Counted from the first letter of the stretch, positions 9,437 through 21,271 are shown. The stretch is 64,000 nucleotides of DNA from Cavia porcellus (GCF_034190915.1 NW_026947484.1:134948982-135012981), one strand, 5' to 3'. Made by a program: numbers and translations. Notes: a model not told the origin generated them from the sequence alone.

Positions 9437-10296
9437 GTTCAACTCCACAAGAGGAGCTAAGTTCAAGCAGCAGGAAACCTATTTTAGGGTCAACAGGAGA
9501 TACATGGACTGATCAAGGGCCAGCTTCATAACCAGAAACTTGCCTTCGGTGGAGGTAAAGGCACAGGCTTGCTGGGATTATCCACTACTCTGCCATAAAA
9601 CTATGGCTGGCTTGCTGGGTAGGATTCATCAACATGGTTCTGGACTCATCTGCCCACTTGGTCTACCAATGACATTAGAGACAATGCCTAAAAGAGGACT
9701 TTTTTTCTTTCTTTTTTCTTTTCTGGTTTTTGTTTTGCTGATGGTTTCTTCTTTTGATACACATGAATGCTGCTTCTAGTTTTTGTTGTTTTGTTCATTT
9801 CTTTCTCTCTTGCTATCCTGTTTTCTTCACCAGTTTCATAAAGTTTGTATAATCTTCCTTTGTCCTCCTTCACTTCTCTTCTATTTCTGTTTTCCTCTGA
9901 AAACCTTTTAAATATTTTTCCCCAAGGGTAAAACTGCCAAAATGAGGGCACTTTTACTCTGTATGCACTTTTCTGGATTCTTTTAGATTGTCGTTCAACC
10001 ACAAATTTAGTTCATATGGGTAAAGGTGGCAAATTCTTAAGACAAATTTTCATTTTCTAGGCTGTTTGATGCTATTGTTATACTTAATTGTACAACTTAA
10101 TAAGAATGACAGAATTGTTCTAATCAGTTGTTCTTGCAATGCCAAGACCAAGACTGACTAAGGGTCATAAAAAGTAGTATAGGTCAGTGTCAAAGAACCA
10201 GGGACTAGGCCCAAGAGTCAGCAACTTCTCATCTTCAATAAACCAAAGAGGTAGGATCTTGCAAAAGACTGAAAACCAGAAGCAGTGATTTCCTAA

Positions 10297-10893
10297 GTAT
10301 TGGAGACCACTACGCAGAGGCTCTGAGCAAGATTTAAATTTTACTAATTGTTTGTTTATCTGTGAGTCTGTCCTAGGCCTCGGCCCCTTGCCTGGCAAAG
10401 GGAGCTGATTCACAGTAAATGAATCTCTATGAATCACTGGTCCCGGCTGAGGCCTGTAGTGGCCTGTGAGGCCAGATATACCTCAAAGGGCAAGATAAGG
10501 CCATAGCTGCGGACACTTGGCTCAAACATCAATTAAGTAGATAGACTGCAGCTGCAGAAATTACTCCTACTGTCTCACTTTTACCATGTATTCATGATAA
10601 GACAGTTCTGTTGAATTGACTTGATTCATTACTTGGGGACGTCCTTAAAGTGACTCCCAAGATCCTGCTCATTGCCTGTACTTTCCTCAGTTTCCCCGCC
10701 CCTTGTTGGACCTAATAAATAAAGTGGGCAGTCCAGAGAAGTCTTTGTCTTAGCCCTCGGAGTCTCGAGCTCAGCTAAAGGATTTCGAACTTCCAGGAGC
10801 TCTAATATCAAACAATTTGTCTCTTTTTATTTAAACCTCTGCCATATATTCATTTGGGAGGTTGGCGATCTAGGTCAGGACCCCATACAAAGG
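10297..10893 (+). mobile_element. ERV LTR (class I-like) with short leader, inserted in P1
   Basis: Aligning P1 with L1 A shows sequence absent from A between GATTTCCTAAG (10296) and GGTTCTAAATAC (10896). The insert has an AATAAATAAAG polyadenylation signal at 10714-10724, a U5-like region, and near its end ATTCATTTGGGAGGTTGGCGATC...GGTCAGGACCCC. The last part resembles a gammaretrovirus-like LTR-to-primer-binding-site junction, so it may retain leader rather than being a clean solo LTR. A short GC-box-like CCCCGCCCC lies just upstream of the signal. Nothing codes for protein. The target duplication was not resolved. Confidence 0.6.
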
Positions 10894-10941
10894 GTTCTAA
10901 ATACAAGCAATGAAGCTACTTGCCATAAGTAATTTACAAGC

Positions 10942-12480
10942 ATGAACCCAAGAATTAAACTAAAAAAAAGTAAAATAAGTGAAAATTCAATTAAGCAAAA
11001 TGCAGCTCCATGCTATCAGCTCTCCAAGGGCAAACCCAGGGACAATGAGGGGGACCAATTTGGAAGCCCCCCAGCTGGACTCTTAATGTTAACAGCAGAA
11101 GTAACAAAAAAGATGAATGAGACTCTAGAAAAATCAAATCAGAAATAATTTCTCAGAAAACCACAGAAATGGTGATTATAATGAAATATACTTAATGATT
11201 CTAGAACAGATCCAGAATTTTCTTTTAAAAAAAGAGTAGTTTAGGAAAATGACGGAAATTATGAACACCCTATATATTCACTGTTTGTATTTCTTCACCT
11301 AAGAAGAGTATATTCATTTCAGATGCCCATTTTTGGATTAGGTCTTTAAATCTGGGAGATCTGATTTTTTTTAGTTCTTTATGTTTTCAAGAGCAAGCCT
11401 TTGTTTCAGGAACAGCTGGAAAACTTTTTTTTCCACATCGTAGGTTGTTTCTTCACTCTGTTGGTAGATTCTTTCACTATGCAAAAGCTTTTTAATAAGA
11501 TGAGATCCCAGTTGTTGTTTTGTGATAGTTCCTGTGAGATCTGGGTTTTATTTAGAAAGTCTTAGCCTGCACAAATATCTTCAACAATTTTACCTATTCT
11601 ATCTCCCAGTAGATTTAATGTTTCTGCTTTAATATTCAGATCTTTGATCCACTTCAAATTTAGTTTAGTGCATGGTGACAGATATGGATCCAATTTTAAT
11701 CTTAAGCATGTGCAAAACCAGTTTTTCCAGCATCATTTATTCAAGATGCTACCTTTCCTCCCTTGAATGTGTTTAGCACCTTTATAAAAAATAAGATGGC
11801 TAAGTATGTCTTGAGTTATTTCTCCATTTTCTGATATGTTCAACTGGTACTCAAATCTGGGTTTTTTTGGTGTCAGTATCATACTGTTTTCATTACAGAA
11901 GTTTTATAATATAATCATGAACACCTAGTATAGGAAAGAAATGGAATCCATGAAATATATTCAAACAGAGGTCATGAGATTAAAAATTACAGTGGAAGTA
12001 TACACAAAAGATTAAGCCAATGCAAGGAAAGAGTATCAGATAAAAAAGACAAGATTGTGGTTAACAATCATAAAAATAGCGAGAGACCAAAGATTCCAGA
12101 AATTCAACAAAACAATAGAATATTAAAACTGGTTAGATAAAAGAAACAAATCACCAGATAAAAGCAAGTCATCAGAATCACAGTAGTCTTCTCAATACAA
12201 ACCCTCAAGTCAAGGTCAGCTTGTAGTGAAATATTTCAAGTCCTAAAAGAAACAGCCTCCACAAATTGATGTACCCCCAAAAAACATTTCAAAACTTGTG
12301 GAGAAGCAATATACTTTCATGACAAAGAACACTAGAAGAAATATATGACCACTAGAGCAACACTCCAAAATGTTCCAAAAGACATTCCCGAAAGATATAG
12401 CAAGAACTACAACTCATGAACTGCAACAGAAGAAATCCAGCAGGCAAGGCAAACAAACAGTGAGGGAAGGCTAACAACAG
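10942..12480 (+). pseudogene. L1 P1 ORF1 relic
   Basis: A 68-codon opening frame (MNPRIKLKKSK..., 10942-11148) aligns at DNA level with the same region of L1 A after 38690. Downstream, recognisable ORF1 C-terminal sequence ('AGAATCACAG...CTTCTCAAT...AACCCTCAAGTCAAGG', 'TGATGTACCCCCAAAAAACATTTCAAAACTTG') runs at 12170-12480. Multiple stops, frameshifts and a 647 bp minus-strand L1 fragment disrupt it. ORF1p is the RNA-binding coiled-coil chaperone of L1; this copy cannot make it. Confidence 0.7.
11270..11916 (-). mobile_element. L1 fragment (ORF2 3' portion) inserted in P1 ORF1
   Basis: Reverse complement of the ORF2 end (compare M1 14380-15080 and F-flanking 22260-22480). Short duplication ATGAACACC at 11261-11269 and 11917-11925. 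It lacks a poly-T/poly-A end and the 3'UTR, so it was either 3'-truncated or part of an inverted insertion. Confidence 0.75.
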
Positions 12481-12499
12481 GAAAAAACAGGAGAAAGAT

Positions 12500-12790
12500 A
12501 AGCTTGTACATACCACTTATGAACATCAATGTTAGTGGTCTAAATTCACAAATCGAAAGAAAAGAGATTGGAAGAATGGATCAAGAAGCAAGATCCAACA
12601 ACATGCTGCATATAAGAAACACATTTAATTGAAATGGTAATTTAAGCTGGGCATAGTGGCCTTTGCTTGTAATCCTAGCACTTAGGAGGCAGATGCACGA
12701 GGATTGTTGTGAGTTCCAGACCAGCTTGAGCTACAAAAGTGAGTTGAAGGCCAGCCTAAACTGCAGAATGAGACTCTGTCTCAAAAAGAC

Positions 12791-12822
<32 letters not shown>

Positions 12823-13411
12823 GGTTGAAAGTCAAAGAATGGAAAACAATACTCCATGTGAGAGAAAGCCAGTAAAAAGCAGGCATAGCTATTCAGTTTT
12901 CAAACAGAGTGGATTTCAATCCAAGACTGATTAAGAGAGACAAAGAAGGCCACTACATTCTTGTAACAGGAAAAATTGAAGAGATAATAATCATAAATAT
13001 ATATGCACCAAATACTGTATTCATAACTATATCAAATCAACATTAAAGAACATGAAAAATCAATTCCAAACTAATAAAATTATAATGGAAACCTCAATAC
13101 CCCACTTTCACAAATAGATCCAACTAGACAAAACAGAACAGTATCAAAACTGAACTAAACCTCTGAAACTTAGATATATAAAATTTCTACTCCACAACAT
13201 CAGAATACACATTTGTCTCAGCTACACATGGGATGTTCCCTAAAAGACATCTATCTTATAGAACATGCTGAAGGAAATGCAAAGGAATTGAAATTATTCA
13301 TGCATATCATCAGTCCGTACTGAAATGAAATTGGAAATCAATAGCAAAAGAACCAGAACTTTATAAATGCATGTAAATTAAATAACAACTTTCTGAAGAA
13401 CCAATGTGTCA
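12500..13411 (+). pseudogene. L1 P1 ORF2 relic, endonuclease part
   Basis: Plus-strand L1 endonuclease region: 'AACATCAATGTTAGTGGTCTAAATTC' (the conserved start 'ITL-NVNGLNSP'), 'CATATAAGAAACACATTTAAT' (ETH motif) and 'CAAACAGAGTGGATTTCAA'. A B1 (12648-12820) splits it. Strongly decayed with many stops. Confidence 0.7.
12648..12820 (+). mobile_element. B1 SINE in P1 ORF2
   Basis: GCTGGGCATAGTGGCC head, two copies of the GCC-AGC-TGAGCTAC block, TCTGTCTCAAAAAGAC and a 25-base poly-A. Confidence 0.9.
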
Positions 13412-13681
13412 CAGATGAAAGTTTTATTTGAGAAAAAAAGACACAGAAAACAACAAAAAAGCAAGAGACAACCAACAAACTCAAAACAATAATGTAAGCT
13501 TTCAAAAAAAAATGATAGGAATTTAACAATGGTTGTTATATTCACATTGTTATTTTAAAAAGGGTTGCTGAGATTACCAGATATAGTCATGCAAAATTGA
13601 TCTAATCACATGAGTATTAACTGTTCTTTTCCAAGAAAAGAATTAGTAGTAGTCATCTTAGCTATCATATACATGTGTATG

Positions 13682-16250
13682 TATATATACACACACACAC
13701 ACATTAATGTCTTTTTCTTCTTTCCTTTCTTGTTTCCTCCTTTCCCTTATCCCAACTACTTTTCCCCTTTGTACAGTTTCTTACCTTACAGAATATTTAC
13801 TGTAGACTTTGGATCTCACTTTCTCTTTCATTATCCTAAACTTATGGAGACAATGTGGTATTTACACATGTGAGATTGATTTATTTCACTTATGAGTATG
13901 GTCTCAAGTTGTGTCCATTTACCTACAAAAGCCTCAATGCAACCTTTCTTTATAGCTGAGTAGTATTCCATTATATAAAAATACCACATCTTTTTTATCC
14001 ATTCCTAATCTGAAGGGAATTTGGGTTGTTTCCAAGAATAGGCTATTGCAAACTGTGCTGTTATAAACATGGTTGCACATATATCACTGTAGTATGATTT
14101 TTTAATTCTTCTAGGAAAATGCTCAGAGGTAGGATAGCTGGGTCAAATTCTCTAATCTTAGGTTTTTGAGGAACTTCCACCCTGATTTCCACAGTGGTTG
14201 CACCAGCCTACACTCCCACCAAGAGTGAGTACAGTTCCTTTTTCCCCATAACCCCTCTAGCATTTGTTATTGGTTGATTTCCTGATGGCCATTTTTTCAG
14301 GAGTGAGATGGAATCTCCATGTTGTTTTAATTTGCATTTCTCTAATGACAATGATGCTGAAAATTTTTAAATAATTTGTGATTTATATTTCTTCATCTGA
14401 GAACTGTGTATTCATCTCAGATGCCCTTTTTGGATTGGGTCTTTGAATTTTGAGGACCTGATTTTTTAAAATTCTTTATACATTCTAGGGGGACAGTTGA
14501 CTAAGAATTTTTCCCAGTTTATGGGTTTTCTTTTCACTGTGTTGGAGACTTCTTTTGGCATGCAAAGAATTATAATAAGACAAGATCTCAGAGGCCAGGA
14601 ATTTAGTTCAGTGGCACGAGTGCCTGCCTGGAAAGTGCTAGATTGTGAGTTGATCCCCAGTACCAAAGGAAAAAAAAAAAGATGAGATCCCAGGTGTTGA
14701 TTTGGGGGAAGTATTTCCCATGCAATTTGACCTTTGTTCATGAACTCTCTGCCTACCTCTATGTCTTCAAGATTTCTACCTACTTTGTCTTCCAGCAGAT
14801 TTAGTGTATCTGTTTTAATATTTAGATCTCTGATCCATTTTGACTTTAGTTTAATGCATGGTGATAGACATATGTCTAGTTTTAGTTTTCAGCATATGGA
14901 AATCCAGTTTTTACAACCCCACTTATTAAAGAGGTTATGTTTCTTCCAGTGAACAAGTTTGGTCCCTTTGTTGAAGATAAGGTGGCTGAGTGTGTTTGTA
15001 GCTGTGATTCTATCCTCTAATCTATCCCACTGATTTTCAGGTCTGTTTTTAATTCCAGTACCATGCTGATTTTATCACCTTAGCTTTGTAGTATATCAAG
15101 GTGGGTACTGTGATGCCTTTTGCCTTGCCTTTGTTACCCAGAATTGCCCTTGCTATTCTAGGTCTCTTCTGGTTCCAGATAAATTTTAGTACTGATTTCT
15201 CTAGATTTGTGAGGTATGCTAATGGTATTTGGACTGGAATTGCTTTACATGTATGTAACAATTTTGGGAGAATGGCCATTTTCACAATATTTGCTCTTCC
15301 TATCCATGAATGAAGAAATGTCTATTTTCTGATATTCTCTTTGATTCCTTTTTTCAGAGTAATGTGATTTGCACTGTATAGACCTTTTGCTTCATTTGTT
15401 AGATTGATTCCTAAGTATTTCAATGTTTTTGGATGCTACTGTTAAGTGTGTGGCTTCCCTTATTTCTCTCTCAGTAAGTTTGTTGTTTGTGTACTGGAAT
15501 GCCACTGAGTTTCAAGTACTGATTTTGTATTCAGCTACATTATTGAATTTGGTCATTACATCTAGAAGTCTTTCATTGAAGTTTTGGGGATCTATGTAGA
15601 GTATCATGTTATCTGCAAATAGTGATAATTTAACTCATGATTATTCCTTTTATTTCTCTTTCTTGTTTAATTGCTCTGGTTAATGTTCCCAGAACTATAT
15701 TGAATAGGAGCGCTGATAATGGACATTCTTGTCTTATTCCTGATTTCAGGTTGAAAGTTTCATTTTTTGTCCATTTAGTGCTGTTAAGTATCATATATGG
15801 GTTTTATCAGATTGAGGTAAAGACCATCTATTTCAGTTTTCCAGAGTTTTTATATGAATAAGTGATGGATTTTGTCAAAAGCTTTTTCTGAATCTACTGA
15901 GACAGACTCCTGTCTTTGGCTCTGTTGATATGGTGTATTACATTTATTGATTTGTGTATGTTGAATCACCTCTGCAGTCATGGGGTGAATCCTATTTGAT
16001 CATGGTGTATAATCTTCTTGATGATTGTTGCATTCTATTTGCCAGTATTTTATTGAGAATTTTTGCATCTATGTTCACGAAGGAGACTGGTCTGTTGTTC
16101 TCTTTTTTGGTTGGGTCTTTCCCTTATTTTGGTATTAGGGTAATACTTGCTTCCAGTAAGTTGTACTTGTATTTTCTTTGCTTGTAGATATTGTTTAATT
16201 TCTTCTGTGACCCACTGATTATTTAGGAGGGTATTATTTAGTTTTGATGT
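13682..16250 (-). pseudogene. L1 M1 ORF2 relic (reverse transcriptase and C-terminal part)
   Basis: Minus-strand reading gives L1 ORF2 sequence: the FADD-like active-site region near 15610-15640, a recognisable segment [39 protein letters not shown] (15285-15170, here broken by later stops), and the 'WLDRY-ILMKI...' C-terminal region. The endonuclease domain is missing, and stops and frameshifts occur throughout. Confidence 0.75.
14592..14678 (+). mobile_element. ID SINE in M1
   Basis: Duplication AAGACAAGATCTCAG / AAGATGAGATCCCAG at 14577-14591 and 14679-14693. Body AGGCCAGGAATTTAGTTCAG...GATCCCCAGTACC with an A10 tail. Confidence 0.9.
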
Positions 16251-16254
16251 AGTC

Positions 16255-17240
16255 ATCTTTCAGAACTCTTTGTAGTGTTGGTTTGGTGGTCATGAATTTC
16301 TTCAACTGTTCTTTGTTGTAGAAGTATCTTATTTCTCTATCAATTTCAAAGATAGTTTTTCAGGGTACATCAATCTGGAATGGAAGTTTTTGCTTTCAGG
16401 ACTTGAAATTTTTCACTCCAAGCTCTTGTTGAAGGTTTGTGTTTAGAAGTCTGCTGTGATTCTATACGTTTTCCTTTCATAGGTGATGTTCCTTTTCTGA
16501 CAGCTTTGAGTGTTCTGTTCTTGTGCTGAATTTCTGGGATCTTGATTATTATATGTCTGAGTAGAGATTTACTTTGATTATGGCTAGCTGGAATTCTATA
16601 TGCCTCACTTAACAGTATGACAGATCCTTTTCCCATGTTTGGGAAGTTTTCTGCTGTTATTTTTGTAAATAGTCTTCTTATGTCATTTGTGTTGACCTCT
16701 GCTTTTTTTCATTTATACCTATCAGTCTTACATTGTTTCTCTTTGCATCATCTTGCAGCAGTTGAACTGTTGTTTCCTAGTTCTTTGTTAATTTTTAAGA
16801 GATTTTTCATTTCATGATCACTAGCTGCAATCCTATCTTCAAAGTCTGAGTGTCTATCTTCAGCTTCATTGAAGAGGTTTTGCCAGCTTTCAGTGGAATT
16901 GTTAATTTCTTGAATATCCCTTTGAATCTGTTTTATGCATTCTAATTCTGTCTTACATTGTTGATTCAAAGTTGCCATCATTTTCTTATGTTCCAATCTA
17001 TATCTTCTTTAGATACACTCAACATTTTTTCATAATTTTTGTCATTTCTCTTTTCACCTGAGGGATTATTTCTGATCTGATTTCCTCTATAGCTTCATGA
17101 AGCTGGTTTTTTTTTACTTTAGTTTCTATCATTTCAGAAATTTCAGTTGTGTGATTCCCAATGTCTTCTATTTCAGTGTCTCCTGGGTTTGTTCTCAGTG
17201 GGCTGGAGGACTGAGACTTTATCTTGCTCTTTCGTTTTGA
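16255..17240 (-). pseudogene. L1 M1 ORF1 relic
   Basis: Minus strand. The start MSKRKSKIKSQSSS (near 17240) fits an L1 ORF1 basic N-terminus; a 258-base open stretch (17276-17019) is followed by a coiled-coil segment (16996-16748: CIKQIQRDIQEINNSTESWQNLF..., heptad-like, with DRIAASDHEMKNLLKI). The C-terminal RNA-binding part continues to about 16270 (SILLSEAYRIPASHNQ, IIIKIPEIQHKNRTLKAVRK). Frameshifts separate the three parts. Length agrees with an ORF1p of ~330-340 residues. Confidence 0.75.
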
Positions 17241-17279
17241 CATTTTCCTCCAGGACTTGTGCAGCTGGCTAGACACTCA

Positions 17280-17868
17280 CCTGATGGATTGCACTGGGAC
17301 ACTGAGTTGGGCAGAGGTTTGATCCTCTAGTACCCATGGCTGGCTGGGGTGCACCCTGAACTATGGCACCAGGGTCTTGCACTGTTATTGGTAGACCTCA
17401 AAATCTTCATGACAGGGGCTGGAGATTTAGCTCAGTGGCATAAGCGCCTGCCTTGCAAGCAGGCAATCGTGAGTTTGATCCCCGGTACCGATAAAAATGA
17501 AAAAGACAAAAAAAAAATCTTCATGACATATTGGCTGGGCTGCTTACTACCTGATGGATGGCTCTGGGGCTCTGGGATGGGCAGAGTTCAGTATGTCTGG
17601 GAACTATGAGGCTGGCCAGGCATTCTCCCGATGGATTGCTCTGGGACACTAGGCTGGGCAGAGCTCGGATCATCAGGGACCCATACAGGTAGCAGGGACA
17701 CATCCCCAGAGTGTGGCACTGGAGCCTTGCGCCTGTCTGAGTGGTGTTCAGAACCTCTAGGACCCAAGCAGCTAGCCAGGATGTACTCTTGGAGTGGGGC
17801 TGGGGACTTGCACCTGGCGGAGTGGATCTCAGAACCTCCTGGAGCTGTGCAGTTAGCCAGGGCACCCT
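17280..17868 (-). repeat. L1 M1 5'UTR built of ~80 bp tandem monomers
   Basis: Units recur at about 17260, 17530, 17609, 17688, 17769 and 17850 with the plus-strand framework 'AGC-AGC-AGG-CA-TC....TGGGCTGGGCAGAGCTCRGATC-TC-GGGACCC'. Period is about 78-82 bp, with an ID splitting one unit. Tandem monomers in a rodent L1 5'UTR act as promoters in mouse, so a promoter role here is by analogy. A 114-codon sense ORF (17865-17521) runs through the monomers, probably because the repeats share an open frame. Confidence 0.65.
17415..17514 (+). mobile_element. ID SINE in M1 5'UTR
   Basis: Near-consensus ID. Duplication AAATCTTCATGACA at 17401-17414 and 17515-17528. Confidence 0.95.
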
Positions 17869-17877
17869 CAGATGAAA

Positions 17878-18553
17878 TTTAAGAAAACAGTCAGCTTTTA
17901 TAACTAAATGATACTTCTAGTAAAACACATTGGAACTATGGAACATGATGAAAGCAGTCCTATGAGGGAAATTTGTTGTGGTGAATTCCCATATTAGAAA
18001 AACAGAACAAACTCAAATAAACAACTTAATATTGAACCTCAAGCTCTAAAAAAGAAGAGCAAGGGCTGGGGATTTAGCTCAGCAGTATTACCACCTGCCT
18101 GGCAAGTGCAAGATTGTGAGTTCAATCCCCAGTACCAAAATAAAACGAAATAAAGATGAGCAAGTCAAGCCCAAACCTTGTACAAGGGAGGAATGCATGA
18201 AGAACACAGCAGAAATTAATGCAATGGAGACTAAGAATACAAAAATCAATCAAGGAGTTGGTTCTATGGGAAGTTTAAGTAAAATTGACAAACCCTGGCC
18301 AGTCTCTTCAAAGAAAAAAGACTCAAATGCATGTAATGAGGAATGAAAGGGGAAATCACCACAGAGCCTAAAGAAATTCAGAAGATCATCAGTAGCTACT
18401 TTGAGAACCAGTATTCTAGTACGATGGAAAACAGAAGAAATGGACAGATTCCTAGACTCATATAAACTATCAAAGATGAATTACAAAGATATAAAAATTC
18501 CCCATAAACCAGTATCAGACAATGAAACTGAAGATATAATTAAAAACCTACTC
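17878..18553 (+). pseudogene. L1 P1 ORF2 relic, linker to reverse transcriptase
   Basis: P1 resumes after M1: ATGAAAGCAGTCCTATGAGGGAAATTT, the counterpart of 50970-51010 in L1 A. Then 'AGAAATTAATGCAATGGAG', 'TGACAAACCCTGGCCA' and 'GACTCAAATGCATG'. Open for up to 76 codons but decayed overall. It is split by ID 18063-18151. Confidence 0.7.
18063..18151 (+). mobile_element. ID SINE in P1 ORF2
   Basis: Duplication AAAGAAGAGCAA / AAAGATGAGCAA at 18051-18062 and 18152-18163. Older ID subtype (CACCTGCCTGGCAAGTGCAAG). Confidence 0.9.
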
Positions 18554-18554
18554 A

Positions 18555-18664
18555 GGGGCTGGCTGGGGATTTAGCTCAGCGGCATAAGCCATAAGCGCCT
18601 GCCTTGCAAGCACACGGTTGTGAGTTTGATCCCTGGTACTGATTAAAAAAAAAAAAAGAAAAAA
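18555..18664 (+). mobile_element. ID SINE with internal 8-base duplication
   Basis: Duplication AAAAACCTACT / AAAAACCTATT at 18542-18552 and 18666-18676. The body contains CATAAGCCATAAGCGCC, a local repeat of 'CATAAGC' between the A and B boxes, plus a doubled GGGGCTGGCTGGGG head. Confidence 0.9.
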
Positions 18665-18682
18665 GAAAAACCTATTAATGAG

Positions 18683-18796
18683 GCTGGGCACGATGGTACA
18701 TTTGTAATCTCAGCCTTCAGTAGGGTGAGGTGGGAGGAGGGGGGGAGAGAGACAGAGAAAGAGAGAGAGAGGGAGAGAGAGAGAGAAAAAGAGAGA
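18683..18796 (+). mobile_element. Truncated B1 with (GA)n tail
   Basis: GCTGGGCACGATGGTACATTTGTAATCTCAGCCTTCAG, then a GAGAGA-rich tract (18735-18796) in place of the rest of the element. Confidence 0.7.
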
Positions 18797-18823
18797 ACTA
18801 TCAAGAAAGAAAAGCCCAGGGAG

Positions 18824-18975
18824 TCAGGTGTGGTGGCACACACCTGTAATCCTAGCACTCGGGAGACTGAAGCAGGAGGACTGTCACAAGTTTGAGGCAG
18901 GCCTGAGGTATACAGTGAGTTCAAGGCTACCTATACTAAATAGCAAAACCACGTGTCAAAAAACCAAAAAACAAA
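18824..18975 (+). mobile_element. B1 SINE in P1 ORF2
   Basis: GTCAGGTGTGGTGGCACACACCTGTAATCCTAGCACTCGGGAG, GTTTGAGGCAGGCCTGAGG and its duplicate, ending in CGTGTCAAAAAACC. Confidence 0.9.
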
Positions 18976-18984
18976 AAGAAAATC

Positions 18985-20144
18985 CCATACCCTGACAGAT
19001 TCACTGCTGAATTCTAAAAAATATTTACAGAAGACCTCATGCCATTATTTGTCAAATTCTTCAATGAAATACAAAAGGAAGCAATACTCCCAAATTCATT
19101 CCTGCAAGCAAGTATTATCCTAATACCAAAACCAGAGAAGAATCCAACCAAAACAGAGAGCTACAGGGAAATCTCTCTAATGAACACAGAAGCAAAAATC
19201 CTCAAGAAGATACTGGCAAATAGAATTCAGGTAATCATCGAGAAGATAATACACCATGACCAAGCAGGATTCATTCCAAGGATACAACAATGTTCAACAT
19301 ATACAAACCATTAAATGAATATACCATATTAACAGAGCCAATATCAAAAACCTTATGATCATCTCAATAGATACCAAAACAGTTTTAGACATAGCCCAAC
19401 ACACAATGATAAAAATCCTACAGAAAATTGAAATAGATGGTCTTTATCTCAATCTGATAAAATCCATCTACAACAAACCAACAGCCAGCATCATCGTAAA
19501 GCACACAAACTGAAAGCTTTTACTCTAAAACCAAGAAAAGGCAAGGATGTCCACTATCACCACCATTATTCAATAAAGCGCTGGAAACATTAGCCACGGC
19601 AATTAGACAAGAAAAATAAGAGGGGAATAAGGATAGAAAAAAGTTATCAATATTTGTGTAAGACATGGTAGTCTACATAGAAGAAAAACTCCACCAAAAG
19701 ACTTCTGGATGTAATAACCAAATTTAGTAGCACAAATGAATACAAAGACAACACTCAAAAATCAGTAGCATTCCTGTACACAAGAAACTCACTGAGAAAA
19801 ATCAAAGTAGCACCTTCTCTTCAAAACAGAATCCAAAACAAATGAAATACCTAACAAATAGGAAGTAAAAGACTTCACACTGAAAAGTACAGTAGTTTGA
19901 AAAAGGAGATCAAAGACAATATCAGAAAATGGGAAGATATCCCTTGTTCCAGGATAGAAAGAACACAGTGAAAATGACAATATCTGTAAAACTGTTACAC
20001 AAATTTAATGCAATCTCAATCATAATACCAATAGTAATATCCAGAAAACGATCCTAAAACTCACTTGGAACCAAAAGAGACCCAGAATAGCAAGTGCAAT
20101 TGTGGGCAACAAAGATGAAAGGGGCATCACGATCCCTGACCTGA
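18985..20144 (+). pseudogene. L1 P1 ORF2 relic, reverse transcriptase
   Basis: A 91-codon open stretch (19039-19314) covers [42 protein letters not shown] and HHDQAGFIP, the finger/palm start of L1 reverse transcriptase (consensus '[22 protein letters not shown]...HDQVGFIPGMQ'). Downstream are CAAGGATGTCCACTATCACC ('GCPLSP') and ATTTGTGTAAGACATGGT, where the FADD motif is damaged. Stops and frameshifts abound. Confidence 0.8.
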
Positions 20145-20975
20145 GGTTTTTTTAATTCAGGGGAAATTTTTTAAAAATTAGCAGGATATATTATAGTAAC
20201 TTTTTTTGATTTCCTATTAACTTGATTTGAAGTCCTCTCACTATCTTGTTTTGACTGATTAGACTCTGTCCCGTTCTGTATGATAGTATCAAGTTTGAGG
20301 GTATAGGCAACTACTTTGAAGGCAGTAAGATTCACTAAGATGCCCATTCTGGTTTGACTATTATCTCCTTTGGAAGTCCTGTAATGTTTACAATGTTTAA
20401 GTTTTATTGGTCTTGTCCTCTACTGTTTTGTTGAACTTTATAATACCTAATGAGATAGACAATTCTTTTTAAGGAAGCAAGAGGCACTATGGTAACCATT
20501 GTTGATAACCTTGTACTCTGTTTTTACATCATGTACTATGTCTATCCTTGGTTTTGACTGACAGCTTTGTTTTGCCATATTTGACTTTATTCTCTTCCAA
20601 AAAAAAAAGTAATAAGAACTAAGAAGTAATAAAACCCAAAATGTGTAAATTTTGTTGTAAAAAAGAGAGGGAAAAAAAGTGCTCTAAAGGATACAACTGC
20701 AAGTGTATTTAGGGGTGTTAAATGGCTGACCATATTAATGTTTTTGGTTGGATCATTGAACACAACTGTTTCAGGCTCACTGTTTGAATGTCCACTTTGT
20801 ATGCTTTGATACTGTGATTTGAGCAACTATCTCTAAGATGATAATGTGTAATCTATTAACTGGTGATTTCTTTTTTTTTTTTTTTTTTTTGTAGTTCTGT
20901 ATTACTTATACCCTTACACCGCTTTGTTTTTTTTTCTTTTTCCTTTTAAATAAATTTTTTTTTAAAAAAGAAATA
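20145..20975 (+). mobile_element. Element E: L1/HAL1-type 3'UTR insertion in P1
   Basis: Interrupts P1 between ATCCCTGACCTGAG (20144) and ACTATACTACAAAGC (about 21000). Content is the Y-type 3'UTR: TAGCAGGATATATTATAGTAAC, GATAGTATCAAGTTTGAGGGTATAGGCAACTACT, CCCATTCTGGTTTGACTATTATC, ending ACTTATACCC...TTTTTCTTTTTCCTTTTAAATAAA. It matches, in reverse complement, 59592-60390 of element D through to the 3' terminus. 5'-truncated copy. Confidence 0.75.
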
Positions 20976-20984
20976 TACTACAAA

Positions 20985-21262
20985 GTCCACTAATTTGAAA
21001 CTATACTACAAAGCTACTGTGATACATGCAGCATGGTACTGGCAAAAATTTTAAAAACCCAGAGCCAAGGATCAATGGGACAGTTAGAAGATGCTGATAC
21101 AACTCCAGACATACTCAGCTACCTTACCTTTGGCAAAGGAGCCAACCACCTCATTGGAAGAAAGACAGCCTCTTTAATACATGGTATTGGAAAAAGTGAC
21201 TTTGCACATGTTGAAGATTAAAATTGGACCCATATCTTTCACCATGCACTAAACTAGATTTG
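20985..21262 (+). pseudogene. L1 P1 ORF2 relic, post-RT segment
   Basis: P1 resumes: CTATACTACAAAGCTACTGTGATA, GGTACTGGCAAAAA, then a 62-codon open stretch with DILSYLTFGKGANHLIGRKTA, equivalent to 43785-44020 in L1 B. Confidence 0.75.
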
Positions 21263-21271
21263 AAATGGATT

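Larger units (their letters stand above)
13421..17868 (-). mobile_element. L1 'M1', minus strand, internally deleted, monomeric 5'UTR
   Basis: Target-site duplication CAGATGAAA at 13412-13420 and 17869-17877 places M1 inside P1 ORF2. Read on the minus strand: a 5'UTR of ~80 bp tandem units (17868 to ~17280), ORF1 (17240 to ~16255), then a jump into ORF2 that omits the endonuclease (about 16250-16170 is post-endonuclease linker, 16160 onward is reverse transcriptase), the ORF2 C-terminus to ~13700 and a 3'UTR to 13421. Total without SINEs is about 4.3 kb, so roughly 1.5 kb of ORF2 is missing. IDs are inserted at 14592-14678 and 17415-17514. Confidence 0.85.

Noticed and set aside
10629..10811. 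60-codon minus-strand ORF in the LTR
   Set aside because: Antisense to the LTR U3/R region, short, and without a recognised domain.
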